From Bifidobacterium bombi DSM 19703 (GTDB lineage Bacteria; Actinomycetota; Actinomycetes; Actinomycetales; Bifidobacteriaceae): a stretch of 64,000 bases of DNA. The stretch is from the NCBI RefSeq assembly GCF_000737845.1, contig NZ_ATLK01000001.1, positions 62,001 to 126,000 of the forward strand, written 5' to 3'. Made by a program: the position numbers and the translations under genes. Position 1 is the first letter of the stretch. Each line of letters opens with the position of its first letter. This document shows, in pieces, positions 55,791 to 64,000 of the stretch. The notes beneath the pieces are model-generated. The model saw only the letters and a list, made by a program, of their open reading frames with translations, had not been told where the DNA came from and did not search any database.

Positions 55791-55884
55791 CGAGGGTAGG
55801 GCGCTTTATATCTAGTTAGTAGTAGCGGTGGTCACGCGCCGATTTTTTGAAAATCACCCTCCCGAGCAGCCTTGGCGACGATGC

Positions 55885-55958
55885 CGACGGCTCTCAGAAT
55901 CGACGTCTTCAATAATCGCGGAGTCCATCGCGATTATTGACTATCGGTCGAGCCGTCG
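55885..55958. repeat. nested inverted repeat next to the integrase relic
   Basis: Outer arms CGACGGCTC (55885-55893) and GAGCCGTCG (55950-55958); inner arms CAATAATCGCG (55910-55920) and CGCGATTATTG (55929-55939), both perfect. It lies about 60 bases downstream of the decayed integrase frame on the minus strand. Might be a terminator, an excisionase-type site or part of the structured RNA region. Confidence 0.75.
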
Positions 55959-56019
55959 CGCTTTTTCCGCATTTCCGGCGGGGGCTGAGACAATGTCCGA
56001 ATCGCGCCCAGAATCGGAA

Positions 56020-57173
56020 TCATGCTTCTTCATTGAACCATTCATCGGTTGGAACATCATTATCTCGTAGCGCTGTCGCCGCCGTGTGCTGCTGCATGTA
56101 ACGCTGGATTTCCCCGTGGAGTTGGGCGGTTGCTGCGGCCTGCGCGGACAACTGGGACTGGTAGTAGTGACGGTCCTCAATGGCGATGTTGTGGCCCATC
56201 ATTGCCGCGACCAGATTTTCGTTGATGCCCGCGTCCCGTAGAAGCGTAACAGCGATGTGGCGGTTGAAGGCCATCGTCCAAGTGACTCGTTGCGATTCAA
56301 GGATGTCTTTCTGCGCCTCTGTTAGGACGCCGCGCCAAAGCTTCGAATCATCCTGTTGGCGCAGTGCTCTCCCGGTCTCGGATGTTAGGACAAGGTTCTC
56401 CATGCCCGGCTTCGGGTGCCACTGCCCGCTCTTCATCAGTTCATTGCGCCGGATCGACCATTGGAGGAATGCCGGCCACATGACATTGGGCATTTCCACA
56501 ACTCGTGTCTGACCCGTCTTAGTCATCGGGACCAGCCTCAGCGTATGGCGGCGATAAAGCAGTTGGGCCCGGACTTCGAGATACGGCAGTAGAACGTATT
56601 TCAGACACCGAACGTTCGTCTCCATCTTGATGGATGTGGCTTGACGCGCTCGAGGCATGGGCGGGCGCTTCACCTTGGATAGGGTTTGCCTTGACCAAGT
56701 GATGTTCGAAGGCCCATTCGTAGAAACATATGCAGGTTCTTGTACAGAGTCCGCCGTGACTACGCGCTGGGCCGTGACGCTAGGAGTGTTTCAATATCTC
56801 CCTGTGACACCTTAGACACTGGCAAGTCGCCAAAATCACCTTGGATGTCGTTCTTGATGACGCTGCGCGTGCGGTCCATCGTGCCGTCGCTGACGTTCCA
56901 CATCTCGTTCCACTTTGTCATCGCCTCGGACATGGTCGGTGCGGGTTTGGAGCGTTTCGCCTTCGGTATCGTTACCTCGGCGACGCCCCCGTATGCGCGC
57001 AGAACGGCTTTCTCGCGGGCCGCGATGGCTACTTCCGGTGTCGGGCCCGATCTCTCCTTGCCAATGTGCCTGCCTTCGATCGTTACGGTTCTCTTCGCCA
57101 CACGTAATACGTGTGCGTGCCGCCGTCACGCAGGACCCGCTTCTTGGGATAGACCCCGCCGTTGCCTCGCATG
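56020..57173 (-). pseudogene. tyrosine integrase pseudogene beside tRNA-Lys
   Basis: The original start is the ATG at 57173 (MRGNGGVYPKKRVLRDGGTH, YYVW). A frameshift separates it from VTIEGRHIGKERSGPTPEVAIAAREKAVLRAYGG (57101 frame). That part ends at a TAG at 56760. EWAFEHHLVKANPIQGEAPAHASS then lies in another frame, and the catalytic domain (LRLVPMTKTGQTRVVEMP, FNRHIAVTLLRDAGINENLVAAMMGHNIAIEDRHYYQSQ) in a third, ending at 56020. At least three frame breaks make it inactive. It sits directly next to tRNA-Lys, the classical place of the integrase that used this site. Confidence 0.88.
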
Positions 57174-57281
57174 AGGACAGTCTAGCTCGCGACCCACACA
57201 ACTTGCCGTATGTGACCCACACAATCGAAAGCAGCCAGGAGACGGAAACGTCGGAACCACAATGATTCCGACCGGTTTGAG

Positions 57282-57354
57282 TGCCCCCCGTCGGACTCGA
57301 ACCGACAACCCACGACTTAAAAGGACGCTGCTCTAACCATTGAGCCAGAGGGGC
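57282..57354 (-). tRNA. tRNA-Lys (UUU)
   Basis: The 73-base minus-strand sequence folds as a tRNA: acceptor GCCCCTC/GGGGGGC, D-stem GCTC/GAGC, anticodon loop CTTTTAA with anticodon TTT, and T-stem GTCGG/CCGAC around TTCGAGT; A is the discriminator and CCA is not encoded. One oddity is the anticodon stem GCGTC/GTCGT, which has a T-T mismatch and a G-T end pair. Its 3' half is the right att repeat (57281-57325). Promoter with TATAAT just upstream. Confidence 0.88.
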
Positions 57355-57356
57355 AC

Positions 57357-57701
57357 AATCAACTATTATAGCGGATCCGTGGACGCGAACCACCGGTGTT
57401 TCGTTTTTCCTCATCGCAGTCGTTCAGCGTCCTTTCCAGATCCACTTATGGGTCGGAAAGGATATTCGCAAAGGAAATAAAGTCACGGGGATGTATGTTC
57501 GTAGGTGTATGAGCTCACTGAACCACAAGCCCTAAAATAATGGTGGTCGTCTCCGACCGTGTTCGCCGCATCGTCCGTTTATTGTAATTTGCACCCATTG
57601 CGAAGCGCGTTCGCCGAAAGCTCGATGCCCCAAAGCAACGTCTTTCGGACCCGCATCGCAATCCGCAGCATCAAGCCATTCTGAACTCTATTGTTGGACG
57701 T
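57357..57701. other. gap between tRNA-Lys and the glutaredoxin gene
   Basis: Apart from the tRNA promoter, it holds one hairpin (CCTTTCC 57431-57437 with GGAAAGG 57455-57461, inner GATCC/GGGTC). No gene is supported. Confidence 0.45.
57365..57387 (-). promoter_or_regulatory. promoter of tRNA-Lys
   Basis: On the minus strand TATAAT lies at 57365-57370, 11 bases before the tRNA 5' end, with a weak -35-like TGGTTC about 16 bases further upstream. The -10 match is perfect and the spacing is right for a stable RNA gene. Confidence 0.65.
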
Positions 57702-57986
57702 TCAGTCCTTGATCGGTACGCCGAGCTCGGTCAGTTTCGTCTTAAGGTCATTTGCGGATGGCTCCACTAGGAACGTTTCATCGGAAAACAGCACCACTGG
57801 GATGTGTTTCTGGCCGCTGATTTCGATGGCCCGTGCCTCGGCACCGTCCTCATGCTCGATGTCATGCCAGGCGTAGCTGACGCCGAAACGCTCCAGCGCG
57901 GCTTTGGCTCGTTTGCAGTCGCCGCACCAATCGGCACCGTAGATGTTCACTATCGCTTCGTTTTGCGTGTCCTGTGTGTTTTGCAT
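57702..57986 (-). CDS. glutaredoxin-like / mycoredoxin-type protein
   Basis: Cytosolic thioredoxin-fold protein of 94 residues with the active site ADWCGDCKRAK (CxxC), the cis-Pro segment HIPVVLF, and a C-terminal helix. AGGGAGAA before the ATG at 57986. The length and CGDC site fit the glutaredoxin-like/mycoredoxin group better than NrdH (which usually has CxQC and about 75-80 residues). Possible roles are protein disulfide reduction or electron supply; the thiol partner in bifidobacteria is not settled by sequence. Transcribed alone. Confidence 0.88.
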   Translation of the reverse strand: MQNTQDTQNEAIVNIYGADWCGDCKRAKAALERFGVSYAWHDIEHEDGAEARAIEISGQKHIPVVLFSDETFLVEPSANDLKTKLTELGVPIKD

Positions 57987-58142
57987 TGGTTCTCCCTAGA
58001 TAAGCCGCTTGCACCCTCGTGCTTGACGCGGTTGTTTTTGTTTTCTTCAATAGTATAGGTTAGGGGTTGCAATGTGACGGTGTTTGCGCGGTAGGGAATA
58101 ACGGCGAGTCGTGGTAACTCAGTTAATCGGGCCAGGGTTAGG

Positions 58143-58155
58143 TAGAATACAGGCA
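58143..58155 (+). promoter_or_regulatory. -10 element suggesting a leaderless pepD mRNA
   Basis: TAGAAT at 58143-58148 is a good -10 box, and the ATG of the dipeptidase follows only six bases later, about where transcription would start. No ribosome site precedes the ATG. The -35 (around AGTTAA, 58121-58126) is weak. Confidence 0.5.
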
Positions 58156-60062
58156 TGTCTTGCACAACGCTTCTTGTAGGGAAAAATGCCAGTTATGATG
58201 GTTCGACGCTCGTCGCGCGCAACGATGACAGTGGTGGCGGGCGTTATGACCCCAAGCGTTTTGTGGCGGTAAGCCCCGCTGACCAACCTCGGCATTACCG
58301 CAGCGTCATAAGCCATGTCGAGATGGATTTGCCGGACGATCCATGCGCCTACACCATCGCGCCGAACGCACTGCGAAACCGCGGGATTTTGGCCGAGGCT
58401 GGGATTTCGGAGCGTAACGTGGCGATGAGTGCCACGGAGACCATCGCCGTCAATGAACGCGTGCTTGGAGCTGATCCCTTGGTAGTGTTGCGTCCGGCGC
58501 GGGTGCGGGCCCAGCAGGCTGTCAAAAAAGTAGACGGCTTGGTTACAGACCATGTTCCGTCAGCAGTCGAGGTTTTCTGGAATGCGCACGGTGAACCCGA
58601 GGCGTACGATCCCGATGCGCTCGATACCGGGTTGAAGGTCGATGACTTGTTTGACGGCGTAACGAAAGAAGCGGAGAATGACGCCGGCAATGGCACCATT
58701 CCTGGTGGTGATCGTTGTGCCGCTGCCCAGCCAAAAGGGTGGGACATCCCTTCGGATACCGAAGCTCATGGCGAGGTGCCGGGAGGCATAGGGGAGGAGG
58801 ACATCATTACATTGGTCCTTCCGTATGTGCACACCGCACGGGAGGCTGTAAGGCGTTTGGGGGAGCTGCTCCGGGTGTATGGCACGTATGAGGCAAACGG
58901 CGTCAGCATCAGCGATGGTGATGAGGTGTGGTATGTGGAGACCGTTGGTGGTCACCACTGGATTGCCCGGAGGGTTCCCGACGATTGCTATGCGGTCATT
59001 CCCAATCAGCTTGGCATTGACGATTTCGATCTCGTCGCGGCGCTCGCGGACGGCGAAGGGCAAGGCAACGAAGGTGATTACATGTGTTCCGCCGATTTGC
59101 GCGAATTCATCGAGACGAATCATCTTGACCGGTCGATGGATGAGTCGCAGGAGCACTGGCGTCATCTGAACCCACGCCAAGTGTTCGGGACGGCGACAGT
59201 TACCGATCACGTCTACAACACCCCACGCGCCTGGTATATGGAACGGTGCCTCAATCCAAGTGACGATTGGGATTCTCCCACTGCCAGTCACACTCCGCTT
59301 TCCGATGATATTCCGTGGTGCAGGGTGCCTGAAGGCAAGGTGAGTGTGGAGGATGTGCATCGTGTGCTCAGCTCGCATTATGAGGACACGCCGTATGATC
59401 CATACGGCCACGAGGGGACCGACGAGTCGCGTCACCGTTTCAGGCCCGTGGGCATAAGCCGCACCGGGCACTTGGCGATCATGCAAATTCGCCCATATAT
59501 GCCGTATTCCTTCCGCTCCGTGATGTGGCTTGCGTTCGGCTCGCAACCGTTCACGGCACCCATGCCGTTCTACACTTCCGTGAGTGACACCCCTGCCTAT
59601 CTGCGCGATACGACCGGAGAAGTCGATACGCACACCCTGTATTGGACCGCTCGGTTGATTGCCGTAATCGCTGATGCCCAGTACGATCTCAATGTCAGTG
59701 CAGTGGAAGCGTTTCATGAGGATGTGATGGGGCATGGCCATGCGTTTCTTGATCAAAGTGATGCCAGAGGCACGGAGCTTTTCCGACGGGCGTTGATCGG
59801 CGGTGCTGAATCGTCCGTGGATGCGGACGACGACGTACGGGCGGTGGCGGTGGAAACGACATCGGCAGATGGTTCCGTTGGGTGGTTTTCTGCTCCTTGT
59901 CCTCCCGCAGTATGCAAGGCGTTGCATGCACTGCTTGAGCGTGCGAACCAGCGTATGGCTGACTATTTGGAGCGCCGCAACAGGAGATTGCTTAGCCGTG
60001 TGCTGGATACTTCAAGCGATCACATGAAAAACTCGTTTGCTCTTTCCGACAGACCTCATTGA
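58155..60062 (+). CDS. pepD: C69-family dipeptidase
   Basis: Dipeptidase with N-terminal nucleophile fold, 635 residues. The start MSCTTLLVGKNASYDGSTLVARNDD has the catalytic Cys at position 3 and the family motif D-G-S-x-x-x-A-R-N-x-D. Other family parts are FVAVSPADQPRHY, AEAGISERNVAMSATETIAVN, VWYVETVGGHHWIARRVPDDCYAVIPNQ and a late MPFYTSVSDTPAYL. It is longer than the typical 470-540 residues because of an acidic insert (about 150-200). No signal peptide, so it is cytosolic and releases amino acids from dipeptides. No ribosome site precedes the start; the mRNA may be leaderless. Confidence 0.93.
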   Translation: MSCTTLLVGKNASYDGSTLVARNDDSGGGRYDPKRFVAVSPADQPRHYRSVISHVEMDLPDDPCAYTIAPNALRNRGILAEAGISERNVAMSATETIAVNERVLGADPLVVLRPARVRAQQAVKKVDGLVTDHVPSAVEVFWNAHGEPEAYDPDALDTGLKVDDLFDGVTKEAENDAGNGTIPGGDRCAAAQPKGWDIPSDTEAHGEVPGGIGEEDIITLVLPYVHTAREAVRRLGELLRVYGTYEANGVSISDGDEVWYVETVGGHHWIARRVPDDCYAVIPNQLGIDDFDLVAALADGEGQGNEGDYMCSADLREFIETNHLDRSMDESQEHWRHLNPRQVFGTATVTDHVYNTPRAWYMERCLNPSDDWDSPTASHTPLSDDIPWCRVPEGKVSVEDVHRVLSSHYEDTPYDPYGHEGTDESRHRFRPVGISRTGHLAIMQIRPYMPYSFRSVMWLAFGSQPFTAPMPFYTSVSDTPAYLRDTTGEVDTHTLYWTARLIAVIADAQYDLNVSAVEAFHEDVMGHGHAFLDQSDARGTELFRRALIGGAESSVDADDDVRAVAVETTSADGSVGWFSAPCPPAVCKALHALLERANQRMADYLERRNRRLLSRVLDTSSDHMKNSFALSDRPH

Positions 60063-60239
60063 CTTCGTTGAAGAAATTCAGGGCAAGGTCGCCGGTGTGT
60101 CCGATTCGATGACTGATCCAGCCATATGGCTGGCCTTGGTCGCAACAATGGTGTGCCTGATACGCACAACCCCGGCCAATGCGCGGATTTCGGCCTAATC
60201 GTCGGTTTGGCCGAAACCATCAGCCTGGGGTTCAGGGTC

Positions 60240-61064
60240 CTAATCGGTGGTTCCGGTGATGGTGTCTTCGTCAGGTTCGTCAGGTGCGGCAGCTTGCTTC
60301 TGTGCGGTTTCATCAGTTGCCTGAGCATCGTCCATATCCGCATTATGGCATTCCGCCGTCCCGTCGGCATCGTCGGCATCGTCGGTATCACCACCGGAGT
60401 GCGCCGTCTGCAATAGCCCGTCATGCCGTTCGCCTCCGGATTCCTTTCCTTCGAATCGTAGTTCCGGCTTTGCCTCAAGCCGGGAAAGCCCGTACCATGC
60501 AAGGTTGACGATGTGGGCGGCGAGCTGCTCTTTGCTGATTTTCGGGTGCCCCGCCCAGTATTGGCCCGTGAAGACGGTCATACCCACGAGCATTTGGGCG
60601 TAATATGGGGTGAATTTGACCGGTAGGTGGTGCTTTTTGAAGGCTTTGCCAAGTATCTCCTCGACGCGAAGACTGATGTCGCCCAGTAGTGAGTTGAACG
60701 AACCGGCGGGGTCGGTGCTGGGGGAGTCTCGCACCAACACTTGGAAGCCTTCCGCGTTGTTCTCGATGTATGTCAGTAGCTCCAACGCCGTGCGCTCGAC
60801 GATTTGGCGGGGGTGCTCGTCTTCGTGAGAAAGTGCATTGATAAGCGTGTCTGTCAGTGCGCGCATTTCACGGTCCACCACCACTGCGTACAGACCTTCC
60901 TTGCCGCCGAAATGCTCATATACGATAGGCTTGCTTACCTTGGCCGCCGCGGCTATCTCCTCCACGCTCACCGCTTCGTATCCCTTAGCGGCAAACAGAG
61001 AGCGGCCAATTCTGATAAGCTGTTCGCGGCGTTGGTATGAAGTCATTCTCGAAGTGCTGGACAT
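60240..61064 (-). CDS. TetR-family transcriptional regulator
   Basis: Regulator of 274 residues. The helix-turn-helix domain is SYQRREQLIRIGRSLFAAKGYEAVSVEEIAAAAKVSKPIVYEHFGGKEGLYAVVVDREM, followed by the ligand-binding helices (LTYIENNAEGFQVLVRDSP, YYAQMLVGMTVFTGQYWAG, LAAHIVNLAWYGLSRLE). A C-terminal acidic, Asp/Ala/Thr-rich tail of about 65 residues is unusual. Start ATG at 61064 (MSSTSRMTSYQRR) chosen by family pattern; the ATG at 61046 is an alternative, and no strong ribosome site marks either. Targets unknown; the gene is divergent from the glycosyltransferase. Confidence 0.88.
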   Translation of the reverse strand: MSSTSRMTSYQRREQLIRIGRSLFAAKGYEAVSVEEIAAAAKVSKPIVYEHFGGKEGLYAVVVDREMRALTDTLINALSHEDEHPRQIVERTALELLTYIENNAEGFQVLVRDSPSTDPAGSFNSLLGDISLRVEEILGKAFKKHHLPVKFTPYYAQMLVGMTVFTGQYWAGHPKISKEQLAAHIVNLAWYGLSRLEAKPELRFEGKESGGERHDGLLQTAHSGGDTDDADDADGTAECHNADMDDAQATDETAQKQAAAPDEPDEDTITGTTD

Positions 61065-61286
61065 GCTACTAAGCTTAATACGGGGTGTGTTCGGTTTGCC
61101 GGTGTCAATGCTCACCCGCCATTGCCGCAGGGGCTGGACCGTTGGGTTTGAGCAGCGCTTTCGTTTTTTCTCATTCACACATTATTATTGATACAATTCG
61201 TGCCACTGATTGCGTGATTCATGCTGTTGCAACGGTGTGTGGGCGTTGTCGAAGGTATGGTCGAATTATCAGGAGCGATTGCACTC

Positions 61287-62462
61287 ATGACTTATCGAGG
61301 AACAATGCAAGACAACGGCGAAGATGATGGTGTGGCAGCACAGAGGCTCGGGTGCCGAGTCGCCCACGATGGACATCCGAAGATATTGACGTTTGTGATA
61401 CCGGCATTCAACATGAAGTCCTATCTTCCACGATGTGTGGATTCGATCACCGCCGTAGGTGGGGCTGATGTGGAAGCCATCATCGTTGACGACGGTTCCA
61501 ATGACGGCACCGCACGACTGGCTGACGCGCTCGCTCACAATGCACATGGCCCGACCAGTGTGCGCGTGATCCACCAACAGAACAAGGGTCATGGCGGGGC
61601 AGTCAACACCGGTATCGCCGCGGCACGTGGGCAGTACATCAAGGTGGTGGATGCGGATGATTGGGTCGACTATGATGCGCTTGTGCGATTGCTGGGTGTA
61701 CTGCGTGCACAACGTGCCCAGGGAAGCGATGTCAGGAAGGACATCAGATACAAAGAAAGTTGCGAGGCTGAACATCAAAGCCTATCGCCGGTGGATATGA
61801 TCGTCACCAACTATGTGTACGACAAGGTGAACAAGCGTCGCAAGCATATAGTAAATTTCAGACGGGTTATGCGGCCGGGTGTGCGACTAGGTTGGGATGA
61901 CTTAAAGCATTTTGGTATTGCGCAATATCTGATCATGCATGCACTCACCTTTCGGACCGAGGTGTTGCGTGAGGCTCGCACGAGGTTGCCCGAGCACACA
62001 TTCTACGTGGACTTTCTATATGCCTACCAACCGCTGCCTTGGGTCAAGTCGTTGATGTATCTCGATGTGCCGCTGTATCACTATTTTATCGGTCGTGAAG
62101 GACAGAGCGTTCAGACCGACGTCATGATTCGCCGCGTAGACCAGCTGGTAAGGGTTAATCGGCTGATGTCGCAGGCGACGCCGGGGAAAGGGAGTGTGCC
62201 TACAGGCCTTTACCGTTACATGATTCATTTCCTTTCCATCAACTCTGTAGTTGCGAGTGTGTTCCTTATTCTTTCACGTCGGCCAACGAATTATCGGATC
62301 AAACGTGAACTGTGGCATAATCTGAGTGTCGATTCCCCAGTCAACGCCAGGTCCGTTCGGCGTCAGCTTCCCTCGCGGGCCATCAATCTGCCCGGGTCCG
62401 TTGGGCGTGCGATCATTCGCGCCGGTTATAGGGTCGCCGAGCATGTCATCGGTTTCAACTGA
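61287..62462 (+). CDS. family 2 glycosyltransferase
   Basis: Cytosolic or membrane-associated glycosyltransferase, 391 residues. The GT-A domain shows LTFVIPAFNMKSYLPRCVDSI, VEAIIVDDGSNDGTARLADALA, VRVIHQQNKGHGGAVNTGIAAARGQYIKVVDADDW (the DAD metal/nucleotide site) and later HTFYVDFLYAYQPLPWVKSLMYLDVPLYHYFIGREGQSVQ. AGGAGCG before the ATG at 61287 fixes the start against longer reading. Substrates unknown; by class it probably transfers a sugar in surface polysaccharide or glycolipid synthesis. The downstream GH3 gene is in the same direction but 430 bases away. Confidence 0.92.
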   Translation: MTYRGTMQDNGEDDGVAAQRLGCRVAHDGHPKILTFVIPAFNMKSYLPRCVDSITAVGGADVEAIIVDDGSNDGTARLADALAHNAHGPTSVRVIHQQNKGHGGAVNTGIAAARGQYIKVVDADDWVDYDALVRLLGVLRAQRAQGSDVRKDIRYKESCEAEHQSLSPVDMIVTNYVYDKVNKRRKHIVNFRRVMRPGVRLGWDDLKHFGIAQYLIMHALTFRTEVLREARTRLPEHTFYVDFLYAYQPLPWVKSLMYLDVPLYHYFIGREGQSVQTDVMIRRVDQLVRVNRLMSQATPGKGSVPTGLYRYMIHFLSINSVVASVFLILSRRPTNYRIKRELWHNLSVDSPVNARSVRRQLPSRAINLPGSVGRAIIRAGYRVAEHVIGFN

Positions 62463-62899
62463 ATGGAGTGGGGTTCTCTCCGTATTTCATCAGGGTTAAT
62501 TCTCGCCCTGACCATGCCATGTCAAGGTAGGTACCGCAACTGCAATGTTCGTGTACTGGGTTCGCGGTCTTTTACATAGCGCAGGCCTATCGATTGATTT
62601 TGATTCTATGACGCGTTCGATGCCTGCCGATTGAGAGTAGGCAGCAGTCCACGATTTGGAAGAGTCTGAGCAGATTGTGAACGCATAGCAACAAGTTGTG
62701 GCAATTTTTCCGAGAGATGCCCCTTATCTTGCAAGAATGAGGGAAAATGCACAAAATGAAATCCAGTGCCGGCACTGATATGGCGGCGGGGTTTCAGGTA
62801 CGTCAGACGGGCAGAGTCAGCCTTAGCTTGATGTTACGTCGATAATGGTTATCGGCCGTAGTGCTTAGTCTCGCACAGAGACAAGGGAGGAGACAAACC
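62463..62899 (+). other. gap before the GH3 gene
   Basis: About 440 bases; a weak inverted repeat TCAGGG/CCCTGA lies at 62490-62511 after the glycosyltransferase stop. No ORF is supportable. The right part should hold the promoter of the GH3 gene. Confidence 0.45.
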
Positions 62900-64000
62900 A
62901 TGCTGCAGATTAACATGGCTGATGTCGTCAACGTCATAAAGTCACTGGTGCCTTATTTGGTGGTCATCGGTGCGCTTTTTGTCGCTGCGATCATCATCAG
63001 TGTTGCCGTCAACAAGAAGACGGTAAAAAATGAAGGTACACGCAAGTTGGTACGCAGTGAGACATGGCTGGTGGCGTTGATCGCCATCGTTGCCGCTGTT
63101 TCCGCCATGATGAGCGGACCGCTGTCCACATTGCTGAACAACGCAACGGCCAAGAAGTATGAGCTGCAAAGCTCAACGGTAAGCCGTGCGAATAAGCTTG
63201 CTGAGGACATCCAGGATGAGTCGGTCGTCATGCTGCAGAACGATGACTCCAACTTGCCGCTGGCTTCAAAAAAGGTCAATGTTTTCGGTTGGGGTTCAAC
63301 AAACCCTGTATATGGCGGTACTGGATCGGGTTCCATGTCAAAGCAATATCCCATGGTCTCCATGCTGGAAGGTATGAAGAATGCCGGCCTGACTACGAAC
63401 GCACGGTTGACGAAGCTGTATACGGACTACCGCAAGGACCGCCCGGATGTTTCTATGTTTAAGCAGGACTGGACGTTGCCTGAACTGCCTGCCAAGAATT
63501 ACACTCCTGCGGTCATGAATCAGGCTAAGAGCTTTTCGGATCAGGCGGTGGTAGTAATTTCCCGTATCGGTGGCGAAGGTGCGGATTTGCCTCGCAACAT
63601 GAAAGCCAAAGACGTCACGTATAAGGATAACTCCAAGGATTATCCTGATTTTCAAGAAGGTCAGTCCCTTCTGCAGATCGACAAGACCGAGCAAGATATG
63701 CTGGACACCGTCACCAAGAACTTCGAGAATGTGACGCTTGTCTACAACGGTGCGAACACATTGCAATTTGATTTCCTTAACAAATACCCTCAGATCAAGT
63801 CGGTGCTTTGGTGTCCGCCTGCAGGTCAGACAGGTTTCACTTCATTGGGGAAGGTCCTTGCGGGGTCCATCAATCCTTCGGGCAAGACATCCGACACGTT
63901 CCTCACTGATTTGAAGAAAGGCAACACCTACAATAACTCTGGCGATTTCAAATACGACAATGTTGAAGAATTCAAGCAGATGGTCACTGGTTTCACCGGA
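62900..64000 (+). CDS. membrane-anchored GH3-type beta-glycosidase, N-terminal part (cut by window end)
   Basis: At least 367 residues, open to the window end. A strong GGGAGG precedes the ATG at 62900. Two membrane segments near the N-terminus (YLVVIGALFVAAIIISVAV and WLVALIAIVAAVSAMMSG) are followed by a GH3 C-terminal-like alpha/beta sandwich: SVVMLQNDDSNLPLASKKVNVFGWGSTNPVYGGTGSGS, VVVISRIGGEGADLP, NPSGKTSDTF. The (alpha/beta)8 domain with the nucleophile Asp is not in front of it, so the order is circularly shifted or the catalytic part is downstream. The double membrane anchor is unusual for GH3. Confidence 0.88.
   Translation, partial: MLQINMADVVNVIKSLVPYLVVIGALFVAAIIISVAVNKKTVKNEGTRKLVRSETWLVALIAIVAAVSAMMSGPLSTLLNNATAKKYELQSSTVSRANKLAEDIQDESVVMLQNDDSNLPLASKKVNVFGWGSTNPVYGGTGSGSMSKQYPMVSMLEGMKNAGLTTNARLTKLYTDYRKDRPDVSMFKQDWTLPELPAKNYTPAVMNQAKSFSDQAVVVISRIGGEGADLPRNMKAKDVTYKDNSKDYPDFQEGQSLLQIDKTEQDMLDTVTKNFENVTLVYNGANTLQFDFLNKYPQIKSVLWCPPAGQTGFTSLGKVLAGSINPSGKTSDTFLTDLKKGNTYNNSGDFKYDNVEEFKQMVTGFTG

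Noticed and set aside
55423..55815. 130-codon plus-strand frame in the hairpin-dense stretch
   Set aside because: Arg/Gly/Cys-rich, no ribosome site, interrupted by strong stems; better explained as RNA.
57702..57986. NrdH of a split nrd operon
   Set aside because: CGDC active site and 94-residue length fit the mycoredoxin-like group better, and no nrdI or nrdE is adjacent.
58560..59927. 455-codon minus-strand frame opposite pepD
   Set aside because: No motif or ribosome site; pepD has catalytic Cys and family motifs.

Overview
The window reads as a chromosomal segment of a Bifidobacterium (Actinomycetota). Evidence: moderate-to-high GC, strong AGGAGG ribosome sites, a FTR1/P19 iron operon, a GH51 arabinofuranosidase with its own sugar ABC importer and LacI regulator, a C69 dipeptidase, YhgE/Pip proteins and an LPXTG-type adhesin. 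I cannot fix the species from sequence alone.

Layout. 0-3 kb: end of 6-phosphogluconolactonase, nrdF behind a pair of NrdR-like boxes, and a GNAT acetyltransferase. 3-11 kb: a six-gene iron import operon (FTR1 permease, P19-like lipoprotein, DUF2318 membrane Cys protein, two FtsX/MacB-type permeases, one ATPase). 11.6-18 kb: arabinoside utilisation (GH51, binding lipoprotein, two permeases, LacI regulator); the first permease carries a frameshift in an A8 tract. 18-25.6 kb: an amino-acid permease, an ATPase-less amino-acid ABC importer, a C39-like cysteine peptidase and a LysR regulator. 26-28 kb: a carboxymuconolactone-decarboxylase-fold protein and an SDR oxidoreductase. 28-37 kb: a 1.3k-residue SF1 helicase, a giant sortase-anchored adhesin and a frameshifted membrane-anchored protein. 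37.8-41.4 kb: an ABC exporter and a MerR/small-membrane-protein pair sharing a palindromic operator. 42-47 kb: two YhgE/Pip genes, the upstream one a pseudogene.

48.46-57.33 kb is the most accessory part. It is bounded by two copies of the 3' end of a tRNA-Lys gene, with an intact tyrosine recombinase beside one copy and a decayed integrase beside the other. Inside lie iteron-like repeats, a ribbon-helix-helix ORF with an in-frame stop, a tRNA pseudogene, a winged-helix/membrane-protein pair, an Abi_2-like remnant, tandem palindromic operators, a serine recombinase remnant and a ~460-nt, hairpin-dense, GC-rich non-coding stretch (55.33-55.79 kb). That stretch looks like a large structured RNA and is my best candidate for something undescribed.

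57.3-64 kb returns to core-like genes: tRNA-Lys, a glutaredoxin-like protein, the C69 dipeptidase (possibly leaderless), a TetR regulator, a GT2 glycosyltransferase and the start of a membrane-anchored GH3 protein cut by the window edge. Several frame disruptions occur (14.8, 20.8, 36.8, 44.2-47, 50.6, 54.9, 56-57 kb). Those with in-frame stops look like real decay; the isolated single-base ones could be sequence errors.
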